11,264 bases of DNA from Ettlia oleoabundans (taxonomy: Eukaryota > Chlorophyta > Chlorophyceae > Chlamydomonadales): NCBI GenBank assembly GCA_019693395.1, contig JAAMXP010002498.1:1-11264 (forward strand), in the 5' to 3' direction. The first letter of the stretch is position 1. Every line of letters begins with the position of its first letter. The notes under the pieces are model-generated. The model was not told the DNA's origin, ran no database searches, and saw only the letters and a program-made list of their open reading frames with translations. The position numbers were made by a program, and so were the translations under genes. This document shows positions 6,374 through 11,264 of this stretch, piece after piece.

Positions 6374-9202
6374 ATGCGAACAGCACTGCCGAAGTGGTGC
6401 CCGGCGGCAAACTGCGCCACAATACGCAGGGCAAACAACACAGCGCGGCAAAATCGTAGATCTGCCGGAGCCATGGCGTCTAGCGCAGCAGCAGCACCCG
6501 CCGCACCCGCCGCCGCCAGCAGCAGCAGCAGTAAAGGCTTTGAGCAGTACATTCCTGGCCTCCTTCACTGGGTGGATTTTTGCAACAATGGCGCAGCCGT
6601 AACAGCAGAGTTTTTGCCGCTCTCAGTCGATGGGAGGGCTGTTGGCTACCTGAAACCCAGGTGGGTGCTGGGTGTTGGGGGCTGCATGCCAGGTGCCGGG
6701 CTCTGAGTGTCGGGTGCTGCATGCTGGGTGTTTCTGGCAGTTCGCTCAGCGCAGCTAGTGCCAGGTCACACGAACTGCCTGGTTGCACAAGTTGCCGACA
6801 GAACGTGCACCCCTGCCTGGCCCCTGCCTGCCGCCTGCCTGCCCGCAGCTTCGCACAGCGGTTGCTTCAATTCCCAGCCGTCTTCCAGCAGGGTAGCGAG
6901 GGCAGCAGCCTCGCGGTGCATACGAAGCTGGCCACGCAGCAGCAACGCACCGAGGCCATCGCGGCAGTGCTGGCGCAGTTAAGGCAGGAGGGGCTCATAG
7001 AGGGGTGGCGAAACGAGCTCTACCCAGCAGTGCAGTCCTTCCACGACGAACCAGCTTTTCTCATAGAACGTGCAGCGGCGCCTCATTTCGGCATCAAGGC
7101 ATACGGTGCGGTGTTGCGGCAGCTTCGTTGATAGTGACAGCATCACCTTGTCATAAATGGTGGGACTTGACCTTGTCAAAAATGTTTGGGATCAAGGCAT
7201 GCAATTTGTGCTGCGGTCTGCGGAGCTGGGGATTAAGGAGTGGCGGAGCCAGGCCCGACAGCTTGCATCTGACGCCCTCCGCCTTGCAGTTGGCGGCTGT
7301 ATATGCAACTCAGCTCAGCGATGTGCCTGTGTGCTGCCAGGCCAGCCCAGCTGCTGCATTCATTTGCCAGTTGTGCTAGCTCTTGGCACACGGTTTGACC
7401 GCCCTTGCAACAACAACCACCCACACTCCCACTTTTGTATAGCTCCAATCACTCTAACTACCTTGCCTCGTCTTCTACTTGCAGGTGTTCACATCAACGG
7501 CTATGTGACGCTGCCGGATGGCAGCAAGGAGCTCTGGGTGGCCCGTCGCAGCCGCAACAAGCCAACCTGGTGGGTGGGTGGCGGTAGCGCTGGCTGTCTG
7601 TTCTGGCAGGGCTGAACGGCTCCATGTACTGGCCGACTGGCTGGGTGCCCGCATGGTTGGAGGGCCCTGCTTGCAGCCTGTGTGCAGACTGGCAGTCTGG
7701 CTGGCGACGGGGCACAGTAGGCCAGCTGGGACGCCTTTCCGCGCACAGGTTGCAAGCCCAGCGGGTGGGTTGGTGGCTGGGCACAGCCCGTTGCTGCCGC
7801 ACTTCTCCCAGCAAGGCGTGCATTGCTGCCAGTAAAAAGGCGGTGAACTAGGCCTCGGCGTCCCCTATCCAGGTCCAATTAGGCCTACAATGGCGGGTTG
7901 TGTGTTACACTCCTGCTGCCGCCACTGCTGCTGTGGCCCGCAGGCCGGGGAAGCTGGACCACATTGCTGCTGGCGGCCAGCCGCACGGCCTGAGGTGTGT
8001 GAATGGTGATTGGGGGACTGACCCGCAGGTGTCTGTGAACGTCACATGTTTTGCCCCTCTTGGTCGGTTGTTTGTGCGGTTCATGCCTGCCTGGCGCATG
8101 TTGTTGTGGAAACAAAGGTGCGGCTAGCCAGCCTGCCAAACCACAACACAGTACAGTGCCTGGGAACTGGCCTGCCGCTCTCCCGTCAGCCAGCTATCAT
8201 GAAGTTTGATTGTTAACATGCCACCCCATATGCAGCTGCCAGGAGAATGTGGTGAAGGAGTGCGAGGAGGAGGCCAGCATTCCCGCAGGACTTGCAGCTA
8301 GGGCCACTCCAGTGGGGGCGGTCAGCTACACATCGCTTCAGGTGCCACTGTTTCTCAAGAGATCCCCAGCGAGCTCCGCTCTGCTCTGCTCTGTTGCTTG
8401 CTCTACTCGGTAGCAGCAACGCAACAATGTTACTGGTGGAGGCCTGTCCTGCAAAGCCTGCTTGTGCGCTGCAACTTTGGCATTGCGCCACCGCTGCCGT
8501 TGGGGCCTTGCCTAGTTGTGTGCTGCAGGCAGCGGGGTTGAAGCGGGACGTGTTGTACTGCTATGACCTGGAGCTTCCTGAGCAGTTTGTACCGCAGCCA
8601 CAGGTGAGGTTGTCTGCCGTCGCATCAAATCCTTACAACTGCACCTCCATTATGCTTCAGGGTGTGTTTGCTGCCTCTTCATCAAGCGCTGTTCGTGCTC
8701 ATTTTCCAAATGGATCGTACTTTCTGCGTCGCGGCCACTATGCTTGAGTCGGCTAAAGTTGTTTCCCACCATCTTGCCACGATTGCTGCAGGATGGGGAG
8801 GTGGAGGAGTTTATGCGGCTGCCTATTGCAAAAGTACCGGAGCTGATGGCTACCACGGATCAATTCAAAGAAAACTGTGAGCCCTGTAGTATGGATGAAT
8901 AGCTTGTTTCCGCAACGCAACGCACAGGCCTGCCCTGCATTTCCCCGTTGCCTGATTGAGCCGATATAATCAAGTGGCATTTGTGTGTTGCTTGGCTGCA
9001 GTCGCGATAGATTTTCCCTCTCTCCCGTCGTGCTCTCCATAATTGGGCAAAGTCAGATTGGACTGTGTGCTTCTGTCGCCTTTGTCCGCACGCAGGCATC
9101 CTGGTGATCACGCAGTTTCTGTTCCGGCATGGCTACCTAACGCCCGACATGCGCGGCTACCTCGAGCTTTTGTCGAAGCTGACGTCAGGAGATTGCAGCT
9201 GA
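6374..9202 (+). CDS. Nudix hydrolase with DUF4743 domain (NUDT20/24-like, TPK-related)
   Basis: Exons: 6374-6660, 6849-7105, 7485-7569, 7944-7994, 8236-8341, 8529-8603, 8792-8876, 9096-9202, giving 350 residues from ATG 6374 or 317 from ATG 6473. All seven introns are GT..AG and every junction restores frame. Family signatures run in order: an N-terminal DUF4743-like part (GYLKPSFAQ across junction 1, GWRNELYPAVQSF, LIERAAAPHFGIKAYGVHIN), then LWVARRSRNKPTWPGKLDH, the Nudix box region GGQPHGLSCQENVVKECEEE, PVGAVSY, LKRDVLYCYDLELP, DGEVEEF and a C-terminal FLFRHGYL. Relatives are plant Nudix hydrolases 20/24, often chloroplastic, and fungal thiamine-pyrophosphokinase-related proteins, which act on nucleoside- or thiamine-diphosphate-linked substrates. 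The exact substrate is not readable. The stretch before ATG 6473 is Arg-rich and nearly free of acidic residues, like an organellar transit peptide, but ATG 6473 has the better context (GCCATGG). The metal-binding glutamates of KECEEE are kept. Confidence 0.93.
6661..6735. repeat. GGGTGCTG-type minisatellite in intron 1 of the Nudix gene
   Basis: Degenerate repeats of GGTGCTGGGTG, GGGTGCTGCATGC and TGCTGGGTG begin at the donor site and fill the first part of the intron. They are G-rich on the sense strand and diverged from each other. They have the look of local slippage rather than a transposon. Confidence 0.55.
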
Positions 9203-9605
9203 CGCTGACGAGCTGTGCACTGGCAACGGACTAACTGCACAGGAGCTTGATACATGCGGCAGATTCCGTTGCTGGCACCAGCATTGGTCAATTGTTTTTT
9301 TTTTACAGAGCTAACGTGACTGAGTATTGCAATAATTGATGGTAGGGATAGGAATTGTGGTGTGCCAGAAGGTTTGGCACCTTGGCGGGCTTGCCTGCAC
9401 GGAGCGGCGGCCTTTTAGGAAAGCAGTTCGCAGGGCAATTCCCTGTTTGATAGCGCGGCGCTGGCTTCCTTCATATCTTCACATCTTTGATAGCAGGTTA
9501 AATCGTCTGCAGCCGCTGCCAGCCCGTAGAGAAGCGAACGCCGGGGGCAGTGCCGCCATCTAACTCCCTTGTGCTGGACCAGTGTCGCACACGCCTCATT
9601 TAGTC
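9203..9605. other. Nudix 3' region and SF3B6 promoter region
   Basis: The interval separates two genes on the same strand. A T10 tract lies at 9295-9304. No clear TGTAA was found after the Nudix stop; TGCAA at about 9327 is the nearest variant. A 75-codon open frame at 9336-9563 shows no family features and is probably chance. The SF3B6 promoter must lie in the second half, but no TATA-like box is convincing there. Confidence 0.5.
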
Positions 9606-10480
9606 ATGTCGGCGGCCATGCAGCGAAGTGATAGAGTCCGGCGGCTGCCGCCCGAAGTGAACAGGTAAGCGGGACCCTGCGGCCTTGTGCAAACCTGTAT
9701 CGCGAGTGCATACTGCCATCGCCGCCCTTGAGCTACTGCTGAGCGGCCCGCCGCACCACAGGGCACGATCACAACATGCTCCCCCTTCTCGCCGCGCTGC
9801 AGGGTGCTCTACGTGCGTAACCTGCCCTTCAATATGTCGACCGAGGAGGTGAGCTCGCCGCAGCGGCGCCCAGAACGCCGCCAGTGAACCTCTCGCCTGT
9901 TTGCTGCGCCGCTACTTTGCTGCCGCGCCGCTCACGCTCTGACCCATCAGCCTGCCCCTCGCAGCTTTACGCGCTGTTTGGCAAGTATGGAGCCATCCGC
10001 CAAATTAGAGTGGGCAATAGCAAGGAGACACGCGGCACAGCATATGTGGTTTATGAGGACATTTTCGATGCAAAGACCGCTGTTGACCACCTGTCGGGCT
10101 TCAACGTCCAGGTGGGTCAGCTGGGTGCTGTTGCAAAGCTCATTGCTGGGTACTGGGCACCGCGTTGCTCAGAGGTGCTATGCCAATGGCGGCTGCCTCC
10201 ATACTGCCTCTTTTTGCCTTCCTTCACAGCAAGCGCTGCATAGAGGTGGTTGCCTGGGCTCGTTTGTTGCACCCTGTCGCTGCCGGCTCCCCGCGCATAC
10301 CACACACTTGTTTGTGCCTCGCCCCTCTTGTTCCCACAGAATCGCTACCTCATCATTCTATACTACAACTCCACGCGGCACAAACAAAAGCTAGGGACCA
10401 AGGACCAGGAGGCGGAACTGCGGCGCATGCAGGAGAAGCACGGCGTAGACGGCGAGCAGCACCCAACGAAGAAAAAGTAG
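9606..10480 (+). CDS. SF3B6: Splicing factor 3B subunit 6 (SF3b p14, RRM branch-site protein)
   Basis: Exons 9606-9664, 9803-9848, 9965-10111 and 10340-10480 join in frame to 130 residues, close to the roughly 125 usual for the family. The product is the small RRM subunit of the SF3b complex in the U2 snRNP; it lies next to the branch-point adenosine and binds SF3B1 in the nucleus. The N-terminus has RLPPEVNR, followed by RNP2 (VLYVRNLPF, with the Tyr, residue 23 here, that matches the branch-adenosine contact Tyr of human p14). Next come [20 protein letters not shown] and RNP1 in [14 protein letters not shown], then [17 protein letters not shown], and a charged C-terminus ending TKKK. The start is the first of two in-frame ATGs (9606, 9618); both are compatible. 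Conservation is very strong, as expected for a core spliceosome gene. The tail is more basic and slightly longer than usual. Confidence 0.97.
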
Positions 10481-11030
10481 CAGGCTGGTGTGCTCTGCTG
10501 CCCTATGGGCCCGTACATTCTCTGTTTTGTGTTTTCAACCTCTGGTCGCATATGGCCTCTTACCTGGCTTACCTGACAATCTGACTGCCGTTTAGGACCC
10601 TCTGTTGCTTTGTTGACCCCCTTGGACAACCTTCCCGCTTGTTTCCCTCGCTCGCCAGTCTCCCTGCTTGTTCCATCTGCTCCCTGTTACCCTCTGCTGG
10701 TTCAACTCCCTGCCTCTGGCCCGTAAGTGGCCACAGCCTTCATCGCATCAACTCCTTGTTACAAGCCCATTGTAGCAGCACAACAACACACTGTGGCTCA
10801 GCCGGGTTTGCGGGCTGACCGCCGAGAGAAGTTTTACAGCAAAGCTGTTGGAGGTTGGGGTTTGTGAGCTCTTCTAAGCTGTCTGGCGCCGGAAAGCATG
10901 CATGGATCAATAATATGTATGGACGTGCACAGCCACGGGGAAGCACGGGGAAGATGGGGACAAGGTGAATGGAAAAGAGGGGGGTTACAATGCAAGCAGG
11001 CTGCGGCGGGCCGTCATGACAGCTTTGTAA
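10481..11030 (+). other. Long candidate 3' untranslated region of SF3B6
   Basis: After the TAG at 10478-10480 there is about 550 nt without a supported exon, pyrimidine-rich at first (CCTCGCTCGCC, CTCCCTGCTTG type). The first plus-strand TGTAA is at 11026-11030. A long leader-to-signal distance is common in chlorophyte genes, so the transcript may run to about 11045. The signal could instead be chance, with an earlier non-canonical poly(A) site. Confidence 0.4.
10985..10989 (-). terminator. Polyadenylation signal TGTAA (minus strand) for the right-edge gene
   Basis: TTACA on the plus strand reads TGTAA on the minus strand, 143 nt beyond the stop of the minus-strand exon that ends at 11132. 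Further minus-strand TGTAA copies lie near 10833 and 10759. The nearest one is the natural candidate for the incoming gene's transcript end. Confidence 0.45.
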
Positions 11031-11131
11031 ATTGTATGGAAGATGCAAAGTGGCCACAGGGAAGGCTGACGAGCGTACGATCAAGGGACAAGTTACCCAA
11101 GCTTACTGAATTTGGCTGGACCCTGTCTGCA

Positions 11132-11246
11132 TCACGCTGTCACCGCCTGCCCCTGTGCCCCCTCCTCTTGGCTGGCCTGCACCGCTGCCGTGGCGCCGTT
11201 GGTGGCTGACTTGGCGCTGATGTAGCCGATCATCTTGTTCAGGGCA
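11132..11246 (-). CDS. Terminal exon of an unrecognised minus-strand gene (partial)
   Basis: On the minus strand the window starts with an intron end, CCCCCCCTTGCAG, which is a strong algal acceptor. It is followed by 115 nt open to a TGA at 11134-11132. The exon begins with the third base of a split codon, then reads ALNKMIGYISAKSATNGATA and continues through a Gln/Glu/Ala-rich tail ending in VTA. Codon third positions are mostly G or C, as in the other genes. Only the last 37 residues are visible: a conserved-looking ALNKMIGYI helix followed by a low-complexity C-terminus. I do not recognise the family. The gene converges on SF3B6. Confidence 0.65.
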
Positions 11247-11264
11247 CTGCAAGGGGGGGCGGGA

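Noticed and set aside
7494..7878. Long minus-strand open frames over Nudix exon 3 and intron 3
   Set aside because: They are Pro/Ala/Arg-rich low-complexity translations of GC-rich sequence, antisense to a confirmed exon, with no motif.
9180..9187. TGACGTCA palindrome resembling a CRE/bZIP site
   Set aside because: It lies inside the last coding exon of the Nudix gene, so the bases are explained by the codons. No promoter context is visible.
10165..10584. 139-codon plus-strand frame across SF3B6 intron 3 and exon 4
   Set aside because: It reads exon 4 in a wrong frame. The SF3B6 frame matches the family without gaps.

Overview
The window looks like nuclear DNA of a green alga, most likely a chlorophyte of the Chlamydomonas/volvocalean kind. 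Genes are split into many small exons with GT..AG introns of about 100-400 nt, pyrimidine-rich acceptors ending in GCAG or CACAG, and GC-rich third codon positions. The introns are full of TGCCTGCC-type low-complexity sequence. Candidate polyadenylation signals are TGTAA, the chlorophyte form, not AATAAA. There are no bacterial operons, tRNAs, rRNAs or CRISPR arrays.

Layout, left to right. (1) 1-514, minus strand: a coding-like but frame-broken stretch, perhaps a decayed helical-repeat gene or a misassembled exon. (2) 1131-5784, plus strand: a multi-exon gene for a cysteine-rich modular protein. Its core is three consecutive exons of exactly 99 nt, all phase 0-0, each encoding one 33-residue repeat (C-P-x2-C-x2-C-x3-G-x-C-x2-C-x2-GWFV-x2-G-x-C). 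One of its introns (2127-3663) holds an antisense, 5'-truncated and frameshifted LINE-type retrotransposon 3' end. A TGTAA signal follows at 5851. (3) 6374-9202, plus: an eight-exon gene for a Nudix hydrolase with an N-terminal DUF4743-type domain (plant NUDT20/24, thiamine-pyrophosphokinase-related family), probably with an organellar targeting extension. (4) 9606-10480, plus: a four-exon gene for SF3B6/p14, the branch-site-binding RRM subunit of the U2 snRNP SF3b complex. (5) 11132-11246, minus: the last exon of an unrecognised gene that enters from the right edge and converges on SF3B6.

The exon chains of genes 3 and 4 close exactly: every junction keeps frame and the family sequence runs on without a gap. 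The core of gene 2 (1607-5292) is equally solid, but its first exon and its 3' end are less certain. The genes do not form an obvious pathway; they are ordinary neighbouring nuclear genes. The most unusual item is gene 2, because exon duplication can be read directly: neighbouring 99-nt exons resemble each other at DNA level, and so do parts of the introns after them.
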